A DNA stretch of 64,000 nucleotides from Hydrogenophaga sp. (lineage in GTDB: Bacteria > Pseudomonadota > Gammaproteobacteria > Burkholderiales > Burkholderiaceae_C): positions 1 to 64,000 of the forward strand of contig JAEUOT010000023.1 in the NCBI GenBank assembly GCA_016790705.1. Direction: 5' to 3'. Below are positions 17,160-25,101 of the stretch, one piece after another. The position numbers and the translations under genes are program-made. A model generated the notes under the pieces. The model had not been told where the DNA came from. It did not search any database and saw only the letters and a program-made list of their open reading frames with translations. The stretch's first letter is position 1. The number at the start of each line of letters is the position of its first letter.

Positions 17160-18558
17160 GCGCCGCGCCGCAGCGCCCACCGATCTGCTGACCAGCCCGA
17201 TCCTGCCGACGCTGCTGCGTTTTGCATTGCCCAACATGGGCGCCATGCTCGCGACGGCGCTGGCTGCGATTGCCGAGACGCGGTACGTCGGCAGCTTCGG
17301 CTCGCCCGCGCTGGCCGGCATGGCGCTGGTCTTTCCCTTCGTGATGTTCCAGATGATGCTGTCGGCCGGCGCCATGGGCGGCGGTGTGTCGTCGGCGGTG
17401 AGCCGCGCGCTCGGGGCGGGCGACCCGGCGCGTGCGAACGCGCTCGCGGTGCACGCGGTGTGGATCGCGCTCGCGGCGGGCGCGGTCTACATGGTGGCCA
17501 TGCTCTCGCTGGGCGAGACGATGTTGTCGAAGCTCGGCGGGCAGGGCGAGGCGCTCGCGCAGGCCATGGCCTACGCCAACGTGGCCTTTCTCGGTTCGGT
17601 GTTCGTCTGGCTGGTGAACACCCTGGCCTCGGTGATCCGGGGTTCCGGCAACATGGCCGTGCCGTCGGTGACGCTGTTTCTGGTGGCGCTGCTGCAGGTG
17701 GCGCTGGGCGGCGCGCTCGGCCTGGGCTGGGGGCCGTTCCCGCGCCTGGGCATGGCGGGCGTCGCGGCTGGCAGCGTGGTGGCCTACGGCGGCGGCGCGG
17801 CCTGGCTGTGGGGCTACCTGGCCTTTGGCCGGTCGCGCATTGCCTTGCGGGTGCGCGAGACCCGCTTCGAGCGGGCGCTGTTCGCCGACATCCTGCGCGT
17901 GGGCGCGGTGGCCTGCATTTCGCCGCTGCAGACCGTGCTGACCATCCTGATCCTCACGCGGCTGGTGGCCCAGTTCGGTACCGATGCGCTCGCCGGCTAT
18001 GGCATCGGGACGCGTCTGGAATTCCTGCTGGTGCCGGTCGCGTTCGCAATCGGCGTGGCCTCGGTGCCGCTGGTCGGCATGGCCGTCGGTGCCGGGCGCA
18101 TCGCGCGCGCCCGGCGCGCCGCCTGGACTGCGGCCGCGCTGGCGACCGCCATCCTTGGCGGGCTAGGCCTGATCGTGACCGTGGCGCCCGATCTCTGGAC
18201 GCGGCTGTTCACGCAGGACCCGGCGGTGCTCACGGCCGCGGCCAGCTATTTCGGCTGGGCCGGTCCGGTGTACGGCCTGTTCGGCCTGGGGCTGTCGCTG
18301 TACTTCTCGTCGCTGGGGGCGGGCAAGGCCATCGGCCCGGTGCTGGCGGGCACGCTGCGGCTGGTGATGGTGGCCGGCGGCGGGGTGCTGCTGGCGATCT
18401 GGCAGACCCCGACCTGGACCATCTTCGCGCTGCTGTCGGCCGGCATGGCGGTGTACGGCCTCAGTTCGGTGCTGTTTGTGCGCTACACGCCCTGGGGGGA
18501 AGAACCTGAGCCCCCACGCTCCGCCGCTGCGCGGGTCGCTGCCCCCCGCAGGGGCTGA
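17152..18558 (+). CDS. MATE family multidrug efflux transporter
   Basis: The 468-residue inner-membrane protein has about 12 predicted transmembrane helices in two similar halves, as in NorM/DinF-type cation-coupled drug exporters. LPNMGAMLATALAAIAETRYVGSFGSPALAGMAL (residues ~25-58) is the typical first-helix region, and GYGIGTRLEFLLVPVAFAIG falls in the second half. The ATG at 17152 lies inside the end of the MarR gene (8-nt overlap) with GGAAGA upstream, so the two are coupled. The last ~15 codons run into the first unit of an 83-bp tandem repeat, so the C-terminus (EPEPPRSAAARVAAPRRG) is repeat-encoded and may replace an older end. Confidence 0.92.
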   Translation: MSERRAAAPTDLLTSPILPTLLRFALPNMGAMLATALAAIAETRYVGSFGSPALAGMALVFPFVMFQMMLSAGAMGGGVSSAVSRALGAGDPARANALAVHAVWIALAAGAVYMVAMLSLGETMLSKLGGQGEALAQAMAYANVAFLGSVFVWLVNTLASVIRGSGNMAVPSVTLFLVALLQVALGGALGLGWGPFPRLGMAGVAAGSVVAYGGGAAWLWGYLAFGRSRIALRVRETRFERALFADILRVGAVACISPLQTVLTILILTRLVAQFGTDALAGYGIGTRLEFLLVPVAFAIGVASVPLVGMAVGAGRIARARRAAWTAAALATAILGGLGLIVTVAPDLWTRLFTQDPAVLTAAASYFGWAGPVYGLFGLGLSLYFSSLGAGKAIGPVLAGTLRLVMVAGGGVLLAIWQTPTWTIFALLSAGMAVYGLSSVLFVRYTPWGEEPEPPRSAAARVAAPRRG

Positions 18559-18753
18559 TCCGGCTTGGGGCGGCCCGGCGCCGGATCATTTGACCCCCCC
18601 GCTCCGCCGCTGCGCGGGTCGCTGCCCCCCGCGGGGGCTGATCCGGCTTGGGGCGGCCCGGCGCCGGATCATTTGACCCCCACGCTCCGCCGCTGCGCGG
18701 GTCGCCGCCCCCCGCGGGGGCTATCCGGCTTGGGGCGGCCCGGCGCCGGATCA
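18511..18753. repeat. Three tandem copies of an 83-bp GC-rich repeat
   Basis: The unit containing GCTCCGCCGCTGCGCGGGTC recurs at 18518, 18601 and 18684, an exact 83-bp period. Copies differ by only a few bases, and the third lacks two bases (CTATCC for CTGATCC). Each unit has internal complementary arms (GGGTCGCTGCCCCCC with a following G-rich arm, and CCGGCGCCGG). Copy 1 supplies the stop codon of the MATE gene. I recognise this kind of sequence as a dispersed intergenic element in Comamonadaceae genomes. Tandem triplication would be locally unusual. No gene is visible in 18559-18863. Confidence 0.9.
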
Positions 18754-18781
18754 GATGAACGCTGGCGGGCGGTGCCCGCAT

Positions 18782-18797
18782 TTCACATTCGCTTCAC
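18782..18797 (+). promoter_or_regulatory. CreB binding tag (TTCAC-N6-TTCAC) upstream of creD
   Basis: TTCACATTCGCTTCAC matches the published cre/blr tag consensus TTCAC-N6-TTCAC exactly. It lies 67 nt before the creD ATG and beyond the last 83-bp repeat. Since creB and creC are encoded 2.8 kb upstream, this is a strong sign that CreBC activates creD here as in E. coli and Aeromonas. Confidence 0.85.
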
Positions 18798-18863
18798 ACG
18801 GCCTGCGCGAGCGCCGCACAGGCGCTTTCCAGAATCGCTCCGTCAACACCCAAGGAGCGAGAA

Positions 18864-20207
18864 GTGAACCGATATCCCCTGCTGAGCAAGACCGCCGTCA
18901 TCGGCTTCCTGATGGTCCTGCTGATGATGCCCCTGTCGATGGTGAGCAACCTCGTCGTCGAGCGCACCCAGACCCGTGAGCAGGCCACGCGCGAGGTCGC
19001 CCGCGCCCATGCCGGCGAGCAGACGCTGACCGGCCCGGTGCTGCACGTGCCCTACACCGAGACCTACACCCGCACCGTGGTGGTCGACGTGGCGCGCAAC
19101 ACGCAGCGCGAGGAGACAGTCAGGGAAACCCATGTGGCCACCGTGTTCCCGACCACGCTGGACACGCGCAGCCGCCTCACGACCGAGATCCGCTGGCGCG
19201 GCGTCTTCCCGGTCACCGTCTACAGCAGCCACCACGACAGCGCCGGACGCTTCGTCTGGAAGGGCGTGAGCGCGCGCGAGAAGGGTGGGCAGATCACGCT
19301 GGGTCAGCCCTGGGTGACGTTCGGCGTGAGCGATCTGCGTGGTCTGCTCGGCCGGCCGGAGCTCAAGCTCGGTGGTCATCTCCTGGCCATCGCCGCGTCG
19401 CCGGCTGGCGCGCACCTGCCGCTGCCGCTGGCGGCGCCGCTGGACGCGACGCTGCTGCAGCCAGGCGCCACGCTCGACTTCACGCTGGGCATGGACCTCG
19501 CCGGGACGGAGCGCATCGGCTTCGTGCCGCTGGCCGACGACAACAAGGTCACGCTGACCTCGCCCTGGCCGCACCCGAGCTTCGGCGGCGACTTCCTGCC
19601 GCGCAGCCGCAGCGTCTCGGCAGAGGGCTTTGAGGCGAGCTGGAGCGTGCCGTCGCTCTCGACCCAGGCGCAGCAGCAGTTCCTCAACGACACCAAGGAG
19701 CGCACGCCGGTCGAGAGCTTTTCCGTCTCGCTGGAGAACCCGGTCGATGTCTATCGTCTGACCGAGCGCGCGACCAAGTACGGGCTGATGTTCATCGTGC
19801 TGACTTTCGCCGCCTTCTTCGTGCTGGAGATGGTCAGGCGCTGGCGCATCCACCCGATGCAGTACCTGATGATCGGCGCGGCCCTGGTGCTGTTCTTCCT
19901 GCTGCTGCTCTCGCTGTCGGAACAGGTTGGTTTCCTGCTGGCCTATCTGGCCGCCAGCGCGGGTTGCATCGTCTTGCTGACCCACTACCTGCGCCACGTG
20001 CTCGGCGGCTGGAGACCGGCGCTGGGGATGAGCGGGCTGCTGGTGGCGCTGTACGGCGTGCTCTACGGCATCCTGATTTCGGAGGACAACGCGCTGATGA
20101 TGGGCTCGCTGCTGCTGTTCGGCGTGCTGGCCGCGGTCATGGTCGCCACGCGCAGGATCGACTGGTACAACGTGATGGGCAGCCGTGAGGAGCCCGTCCG
20201 TGCGTGA
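18864..20207 (+). CDS. creD: CreD inner-membrane protein
   Basis: The 447-residue product starts with a membrane helix (KTAVIGFLMVLLMMPLSMVSNLV) and has a large periplasmic region (~35-300). The C-terminal block of five or six helices (~305-430) includes YGLMFIVLTFAAFFVLEM and the repeated hydrophobic stretches typical of CreD/CetA. CreD is the main CreBC-regulated gene and contributes to envelope integrity, colicin E2 tolerance and beta-lactam responses; its biochemical role is unknown. An exact CreB tag lies upstream. AAGGAG lies 8 nt before the ATG. The gene is separated from creBC by a thioesterase-MarR-MATE block. Confidence 0.93.
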   Translation: MNRYPLLSKTAVIGFLMVLLMMPLSMVSNLVVERTQTREQATREVARAHAGEQTLTGPVLHVPYTETYTRTVVVDVARNTQREETVRETHVATVFPTTLDTRSRLTTEIRWRGVFPVTVYSSHHDSAGRFVWKGVSAREKGGQITLGQPWVTFGVSDLRGLLGRPELKLGGHLLAIAASPAGAHLPLPLAAPLDATLLQPGATLDFTLGMDLAGTERIGFVPLADDNKVTLTSPWPHPSFGGDFLPRSRSVSAEGFEASWSVPSLSTQAQQQFLNDTKERTPVESFSVSLENPVDVYRLTERATKYGLMFIVLTFAAFFVLEMVRRWRIHPMQYLMIGAALVLFFLLLLSLSEQVGFLLAYLAASAGCIVLLTHYLRHVLGGWRPALGMSGLLVALYGVLYGILISEDNALMMGSLLLFGVLAAVMVATRRIDWYNVMGSREEPVRA

Positions 20208-20280
20208 GGTCACCGGTCACACGTCGCGCCGGTGGGCCATGGGGCTGCTGGCGGGTGTGTGGTTCGGGCGCCGGCTGGCC

Positions 20281-20778
20281 TCACTCCAGCGGCAGCGCGC
20301 CGGTGCACTTGAGCTCGTTGAGACAGACGCTGGAGCGCACGCCGTTGACGCCGGGCTGCTGCGCCAGCGTGCCGAGCAGGAAGTCGGACAGGCCCTTGAG
20401 GTCGCGCGCGACGACCTTGCACACGTAGTCGAAATCGCCGGTCACCGCGTGGCACTCCAGGACCTGCGCCATCTTCCCGACGGTGCGCTGGAACTTCTGC
20501 ACTTCCTTGTGCTGTCCGCGCTCCATCGTAATGTGCACGAAGGCGGTGACGCCCAGGCCGATGCGGTCGGCGTCCAGCCGCGCCTCGTAGCCGCGGATCA
20601 CGCCCATCGCCTCCAGCCGGCGGTGGCGCCGGTTGCACTGGGCCGGCGAGAGATGCACCAGCCCGGCCAGCTCCTGGTTGCTGATGCGGCCGTTGGCCTG
20701 CAGCGCAGCGAGGATGCGCCGGTCCAGACGGTCGAGCGACGGCGTGTGCAAGGATTCTCTGGAGATGGCTTCGTTCAT
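20281..20778 (-). CDS. Lrp/AsnC family transcriptional regulator (probable regulator of phhBA)
   Basis: The 165-residue protein has an N-terminal helix-turn-helix (LDRRILAALQANGRISNQELAGLVHLSPAQCNRRHRRLEAMGVI, ~residues 15-58) and a C-terminal RAM/AsnC ligand domain (~75-155) with LECHAVTGDFDYVCKVVARDL. Such regulators bind amino acids and often act on a neighbouring catabolic operon. It is divergent from phhB-phhA across 120 nt, so it probably senses phenylalanine or tyrosine and activates that pair. The start was placed at ATG 20778 (MNEAISRESL). An open frame further upstream has no matching sequence. Confidence 0.92.
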   Translation of the reverse strand: MNEAISRESLHTPSLDRLDRRILAALQANGRISNQELAGLVHLSPAQCNRRHRRLEAMGVIRGYEARLDADRIGLGVTAFVHITMERGQHKEVQKFQRTVGKMAQVLECHAVTGDFDYVCKVVARDLKGLSDFLLGTLAQQPGVNGVRSSVCLNELKCTGALPLE

Positions 20779-20842
20779 GAAAGGGTCTCTCGCGAAGTGG
20801 GGTGATGGCTGAGTGAAACGAGAGCAAATTGTCCGGCAGGCG

Positions 20843-20855
20843 GCGCAGACTGCGC
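20843..20855. promoter_or_regulatory. Short palindrome in the lrp-phhB divergent region
   Basis: GCGCAG-A-CTGCGC is a perfect 6-bp inverted repeat midway between the Lrp regulator and phhB starts. Lrp-type proteins bind such spaced sites, so it may be part of the operator. In GC-rich DNA a 6-bp arm can occur by chance, so the call is tentative. Confidence 0.35.
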
Positions 20856-20898
20856 AATACGGATTCCGCGACGAGAGTCCGCCCGACAAGGAGACACC

Positions 20899-21207
20899 AT
20901 GACGCCACTGGACACCGCATCGCTTGCCGCTCAATTGGCCGCGCTGCCCGCCTGGACCCATCACCCCGAGCGCCGCGCGATCTCGCGCAGCTTCCGTTTT
21001 GCCAACTTCGCCGAAGCCTTCGGTTTCATGGCGCAGATGGCCGCCGTGTCCGAGCGGCTCGATCACCACCCCGAGTGGTTCAACGTCTACAACCGAGTCG
21101 ACGTCACGCTGACCACCCACGACGCCGGTGGTCTGTCCGAGCGCGACATCACCTGGGCCAAGGCCGCCGATGGCGCCTACGCCGGTTGTGCCTCACGGGG
21201 AGCCTGA
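20899..21207 (+). CDS. phhB: Pterin-4a-carbinolamine dehydratase (4a-hydroxytetrahydrobiopterin dehydratase)
   Basis: The 102-residue product is the normal length for PCD/DCoH. The active-site block [42 protein letters not shown] (residues ~43-86) holds the conserved His-His-Pro-Glu-Trp motif. It dehydrates the 4a-hydroxypterin formed by phenylalanine hydroxylase so that the cofactor can be recycled. AAGGAGACACC precedes the ATG, a strong ribosome binding site. It is followed 1 nt later by phhA, its metabolic partner, which confirms the assignment. Confidence 0.95.
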   Translation: MTPLDTASLAAQLAALPAWTHHPERRAISRSFRFANFAEAFGFMAQMAAVSERLDHHPEWFNVYNRVDVTLTTHDAGGLSERDITWAKAADGAYAGCASRGA

Positions 21208-21208
21208 C

Positions 21209-22090
21209 ATGCAGGCCGAAGTCACTGCATCCAAACACGGGCTGGCCGCCGGAGACGCGGGGCGTCCCGAGCGCGCCGACTGGACGATCGACCAGGGCTG
21301 GGAGGCCTACTCGGAAGCGGAGCACGCCACCTGGAAGACCTTGTTCGAACGACAGACCCGGCTGCTGCCGGGCCGCGCCTGCGATGCGTTCGTGCAGGGC
21401 ATGAAGGACCTGCCCATCGGCGCGGACCGGATCCCCGATTTCCGGCGGCTGTCGGAGGTGCTGATGCAGCGCACCGGCTGGCAGGTGGTCGCGGTGCCGG
21501 GGCTGGTGCCCGACGACGTGTTTTTCGAGCACCTGGCGAACCGCCGTTTCCCCTCGGGCAACTTCATCCGCAAGCCGCACGAGCTGGACTATCTCGAAGA
21601 GCCGGACGTGTTCCACGATGTGTTCGGGCATGTGCCGATGCTGTTGAATCCGGCGATTGCCGACTTCATCCAGGCCTATGGGGAAGGCGGGCTGCGCGCG
21701 CAGGCGCTGGGCTGCCTGCCGCAACTGGCGCGGGTCTACTGGTACACGATCGAGTTCGGACTGGTGGAGCAGGCCGACGGGCTGCGCGTGTATGGCGCGG
21801 GCATCGCCTCGTCGAGCGCGGAATCGGTGTTCTGCCTGGACAGCACCTCGCCCAACCGGGTGCGCTTCGACCTGGAGCGCGTGATGCGCACGCGCTACCG
21901 CATCGACGATTTCCAGGAAAGCTACTTCGTGATCCGCGACCTCGACGAGCTGCTGGACTTCACCCGGGTCGACTTCGCGCCGCTGTACCAGCGCGCGCTC
22001 GGCGCGCGGGAGTTGCAGCCGGGGGAACTGCTGGCGGACGATCTGCTGTACCAGCGCGGCGACGGCGCCTACCACCGAGGCCGCCGCTGA
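21209..22090 (+). CDS. phhA: Phenylalanine 4-monooxygenase
   Basis: The 293-residue enzyme hydroxylates phenylalanine to tyrosine using tetrahydropterin, oxygen and a non-haem iron. The iron-binding motif EPDVFHDVFGHVP lies around residues 130-142 and supplies both histidine ligands; the third ligand, a Glu, follows in the YWYTIEFGLVEQ helix (~170-182). The length fits the bacterial single-domain form. The ATG at 21209 has GGGGAG upstream and begins 1 nt after the phhB stop. A divergent Lrp regulator probably controls the operon. The gene converges on ribB with only 6 nt between the stops. Confidence 0.95.
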   Translation: MQAEVTASKHGLAAGDAGRPERADWTIDQGWEAYSEAEHATWKTLFERQTRLLPGRACDAFVQGMKDLPIGADRIPDFRRLSEVLMQRTGWQVVAVPGLVPDDVFFEHLANRRFPSGNFIRKPHELDYLEEPDVFHDVFGHVPMLLNPAIADFIQAYGEGGLRAQALGCLPQLARVYWYTIEFGLVEQADGLRVYGAGIASSSAESVFCLDSTSPNRVRFDLERVMRTRYRIDDFQESYFVIRDLDELLDFTRVDFAPLYQRALGARELQPGELLADDLLYQRGDGAYHRGRR

Positions 22091-22096
22091 AGCGGA

Positions 22097-23206
22097 TCAG
22101 TTCGGCGAGACGAAGCTTTCGGCGACCAGACCGTAGGCGCCCATGCTCGGGAAGCGGCGGTGGTTGCCCAGCACCTTCATGCGCGAGATGCCCAGGTCGC
22201 GCAGGATCTGGGCACCCAGACCGTAGGTGCGCAGATCGGCGTCGTTGCCCGGTTCGGCGCGCTTCTTGGTGCTGCGCGGCTGGCTGGCGGCGGCGATCAG
22301 CGCTTCGGACGACTCGTTCGGGTTGAGCAGCAGCGCCACGCCCTTGCCCTCGGCCTTGATCGCGGCAAGGGCTGCTTGCAGTGGCCAGGAGTGCGGGCTG
22401 GTGCCGGTGTCGAGCCAGTCCATCAGCGACAGCGGTTCGTGCACGCGGACCATCACCTGCTCGTCAGCGCTCCAGGCGCCGAGGCTCAGCGCCAGGTGGG
22501 CGCCACCGAAGGCGTCCTGGTAGGTGTGCAGATCAAAGTCGCCGAAGGGCGTCGCGACCGGACGCTGACCGACCCGCTTGACCAGCTTCTCGTTCTGGCT
22601 GCGCCAGCGGATCAGGTCGGCAATCGAGCCGAGCTTGATGCCATGTTCTTTCGCGAACACCACGAGGTCGGGCAGGCGCGCCATGGTGCCGTCGTCCTTC
22701 ATGATTTCGCAGATCACCGCAGCCGGTTGCAGGCCCGCCATCTGGGCCAGATCGCAGCCGGCCTCGGTGTGCCCGGCGCGCATCAGCACGCCCCCGGCGG
22801 CCGCACGCAGGGGAAAGACGTGACCGGGCTGCACCAGGTCGGCAGGTGTGGATTCACGGGCCACGGCAACCTGCACGGTTCGCGCACGGTCGGCCGCCGA
22901 GATGCCGGTATCGACGCCGGTGGCGGCTTCGATCGACACGGTGAAGGCGGTGCTGTGCTTGGTGCCGTTGCGGGTCGCCATCGGGGGCAGGCCGAGGAAG
23001 TCGCAGCGCTCGGCGGTCAGGGTCAGGCAGATCAGGCCGCGGCAGAAGCGGGCCATGAAGTTGATGGCCTCGGGCGTGATCTTGTCCGCGGCAATGATCA
23101 CATCGCCTTCGTTTTCGCGGTTCTCGTCGTCGACGAGCACGACCATGCGGCCGGCGGCGATCTCGGCAACGAGTTCTTGGATGGGAGCGAGCTGGAATTC
23201 GGACAT
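22097..23206 (-). CDS. ribB: 3,4-dihydroxy-2-butanone-4-phosphate synthase with degenerate GTP cyclohydrolase II-like domain
   Basis: The 369-residue product has a complete N-terminal RibB domain (~1-205) with [13 protein letters not shown] and [31 protein letters not shown]. It makes the four-carbon riboflavin precursor from ribulose-5-phosphate. The C-terminal half looks like RibA (GTP cyclohydrolase II), ending [24 protein letters not shown]. However, the zinc-binding block with three cysteines (C-x2-GDVF-x-S-x-RCDCG) is replaced by [17 protein letters not shown] with no cysteine. It should therefore lack cyclohydrolase activity, as in the RibBX type known from proteobacteria, and a separate ribA is expected elsewhere. 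An FMN riboswitch lies in the 5' leader. The start is ATG 23206. Confidence 0.93.
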   Translation of the reverse strand: MSEFQLAPIQELVAEIAAGRMVVLVDDENRENEGDVIIAADKITPEAINFMARFCRGLICLTLTAERCDFLGLPPMATRNGTKHSTAFTVSIEAATGVDTGISAADRARTVQVAVARESTPADLVQPGHVFPLRAAAGGVLMRAGHTEAGCDLAQMAGLQPAAVICEIMKDDGTMARLPDLVVFAKEHGIKLGSIADLIRWRSQNEKLVKRVGQRPVATPFGDFDLHTYQDAFGGAHLALSLGAWSADEQVMVRVHEPLSLMDWLDTGTSPHSWPLQAALAAIKAEGKGVALLLNPNESSEALIAAASQPRSTKKRAEPGNDADLRTYGLGAQILRDLGISRMKVLGNHRRFPSMGAYGLVAESFVSPN

Positions 23207-23311
23207 GGCTTCGGTCGTCTGGATGGAACGGAATCGGTGAACTCCGCTCTCAGGGCGCGACAAAGCCAAGCGAGCCACGGCGCTGCAGGAGCGCGCGGCT
23301 GACGTGCTTCA

Positions 23312-23480
23312 CGTTGCTCTTTCATCCGGACTGTGACCGTCGGCCATGGCTTCGGCGCCGCGTGAGCGTGGCCTTCCATGTCTGCTGACCCTGCTGGCGG
23401 GAGCCATCAGGCGCTCGCGGGCTCCCTCGGCCGAAGCCTCGGATACCGCCGGTGGGGAGTTTCACCCCGCCCTGAGAACG
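23312..23480 (-). promoter_or_regulatory. FMN riboswitch (RFN element)
   Basis: Read on the minus strand, the leader of ribB contains the conserved RFN parts in order: CTCAGGGCGGGGTGAAACTC, then CCCCACCGGCGGTA, then GAGCCCGCGAGCG, a GGTCAGCAGA-type block and the closing GTCCGGATGAAAGAG. The first and last segments pair to close the multibranch junction (CGTTCTC with GAGCAACG). It ends about 105 nt before the ribB ATG. FMN binding would reduce ribB expression, probably by sequestering the ribosome binding site, as no clear T-run terminator is visible. The region also serves as upstream DNA of the divergent gene at 23516. Confidence 0.93.
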
Positions 23481-23515
23481 TAGGCGGAATTATGCCCGCG
23501 GCTAACATTGCCCGC

Positions 23516-24238
23516 ATGAGCCGCCTTGACACCGAACAGCAACGCCTTTTTTCCACCGACGAGCATTCCCGGTCTGCCGGGCTGGTGCGTCGCATGGTGC
23601 TGGGGATTTCCGGGCCGGCCGACTGGCCGCTGCTGGGTGCGGTCTGGCGCGGGGTGCAGGCGGATCTGGACCTGCCGGCGCCTGCCATCGCCGTCAACGG
23701 CGTGGACGCCTTCGAGCTGTGGTTTTCGGTGGCCGATCCCTTGCCTGCCGAGACCGCGGCTTCGTTTCTCGACCGGCTGTGCGACCGGTATCTGCCCGAC
23801 CTGGCCGCGTCCCGCCGTCGGATGTCACCGTCGCCCGACCCCGGTCTGGGCACCGAGCCAGAGCGCGTCCCGCAGCTGCGCGCCGAGACCGGGCGCTGGT
23901 CGGCCTTTGTGGCACCGGACCTGGCCGCGGTGTTCGGCGACGATCCTTCGCTGGACATTCCGCCGGGCGAAGACGCGCAAGCGGACCTGCTGTCGCGCAT
24001 CCGACCTGTCACGCGCGCCGAGTTCCAGATCGCCATGGCGCGGCTGATGCCCGAGCCGTCCCCGTTCCTGCATGAGCCCGTCGCTGCGGCACCGCTGCGG
24101 AACGCCGCGCCGATCGCCCCTCGCCGCGGTCCGACCAACGGGTACGACGATCCCCGGCAGTTTCTGCTGGACGTGATGAACGACGCCACGGTGTCGATGG
24201 AGCTGCGCATCCAGGCGGCCAAGGCCTTGCTGCCATGA
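23516..24238 (+). CDS. Conserved hypothetical protein, soluble, unknown function
   Basis: The 240-residue protein starts MSRLDTEQQRLF and has no signal peptide or membrane helix. Its middle (~20-95) alternates hydrophobic and charged segments (WPLLGAVWRGVQADLDLPAPAIAVNG, split at residues ~38-63), and a Pro/Arg-rich linker follows. The C-terminal ~35 residues (DDPRQFLLDVMNDATVSMELRIQAAKALLP) form an amphipathic helix pair. That tail resembles the ends of proteins that dock onto a partner, and I do not recognise a catalytic motif. The start could also be ATG 23492, which has GGCGGA upstream. It overlaps the next gene by 4 nt and is divergent from the FMN riboswitch and ribB. Confidence 0.7.
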   Translation: MSRLDTEQQRLFSTDEHSRSAGLVRRMVLGISGPADWPLLGAVWRGVQADLDLPAPAIAVNGVDAFELWFSVADPLPAETAASFLDRLCDRYLPDLAASRRRMSPSPDPGLGTEPERVPQLRAETGRWSAFVAPDLAAVFGDDPSLDIPPGEDAQADLLSRIRPVTRAEFQIAMARLMPEPSPFLHEPVAAAPLRNAAPIAPRRGPTNGYDDPRQFLLDVMNDATVSMELRIQAAKALLP

Positions 24239-25101
24239 AGGGCACGCTGCGCCTGATGGTCCTGCCGCTGGTGCTGATCGCCAGCGCACACGCCGCCGAA
24301 CCGGTCGAGCTCGACTACCGCCTGCGTGCGGATCGCGACCTGATCAGCGACCAGGTCAACGAGAACGTGACCACCATGCGGGTGCTGACCGACCGCGGCG
24401 TGGTCGCCCGCACGGCGGCGAACGGCGTGAGCTACCCGCTGACCTTCCACGTCGTCAACCGCCAGAGTTACCGCTACTCGACCGGTCCGGCGGAGGCCGA
24501 CGGCAGCTTTCCGGCCACCCTGTCCGTGCTGAGCCGGCGCGCCAGTCTGCGGCTGGCCTCCGGGGAGGAGCAGCCCATGGCCGGGCAGCCCGAGCTGGAC
24601 AACATGGTGTTCAAGGCGACCGTCGATCCACAAGGCAAGCTGCGACAACCGGCGCTGGTGTCCGCGGGTGGGGACGCGATGAGCCGGGAGGCGCTCAAGT
24701 CCGTGTTGACCAGTGTGCTGGAACAGGCCGCGCGCATCGAGCCGATCCGCGTCTCGCAGGACCAGGCCGCGCAGCAGGTGGTGAACCTCAAGGTGCCCTT
24801 GCCGGGCATCGCGGCGCTCGACCTGAAGATCACCGCCTCCAACCGGCTGATGTCCGTCGCGGACGGGCTGGCCAGGGTCGAGATGGTCTACGTCATGGAG
24901 TTCGGGGTGCCCGAGGGGCCGGTGAAGATCGAGGCGAGCGGGACCGGCGGCGGCACCATGCTCTACGACATCGCCGCGAAGCTGGCCCGCAGCATCGAGA
25001 CTAGCACCCTGATGACCATCGTGGCCGACGTGCCCGATGGCACGCTGGAGTTCCAGATGAACGCCCGTCAGACGCAGAAGACACGGGCTGCGGAGCGATG
25101 A
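24235..25101 (+). CDS. Secreted hypothetical protein
   Basis: The 288-residue protein begins with a clear Sec signal peptide (KGTLRLMVLPLVLIASAHAA, cleavage about residue 20) and is otherwise soluble, so it is probably periplasmic. The mature part is rich in beta-strand-like segments (VELDYRLRADRDLISDQVNENVTTMRVLTDRG, split around residues 23-54) and has no cysteine, no lipobox and no familiar catalytic motif. It is coupled by an ATGA overlap to the gene before and by another to the VOC-HD fusion after, so the three form an operon. Function unknown. Confidence 0.75.
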   Translation: MKGTLRLMVLPLVLIASAHAAEPVELDYRLRADRDLISDQVNENVTTMRVLTDRGVVARTAANGVSYPLTFHVVNRQSYRYSTGPAEADGSFPATLSVLSRRASLRLASGEEQPMAGQPELDNMVFKATVDPQGKLRQPALVSAGGDAMSREALKSVLTSVLEQAARIEPIRVSQDQAAQQVVNLKVPLPGIAALDLKITASNRLMSVADGLARVEMVYVMEFGVPEGPVKIEASGTGGGTMLYDIAAKLARSIETSTLMTIVADVPDGTLEFQMNARQTQKTRAAER

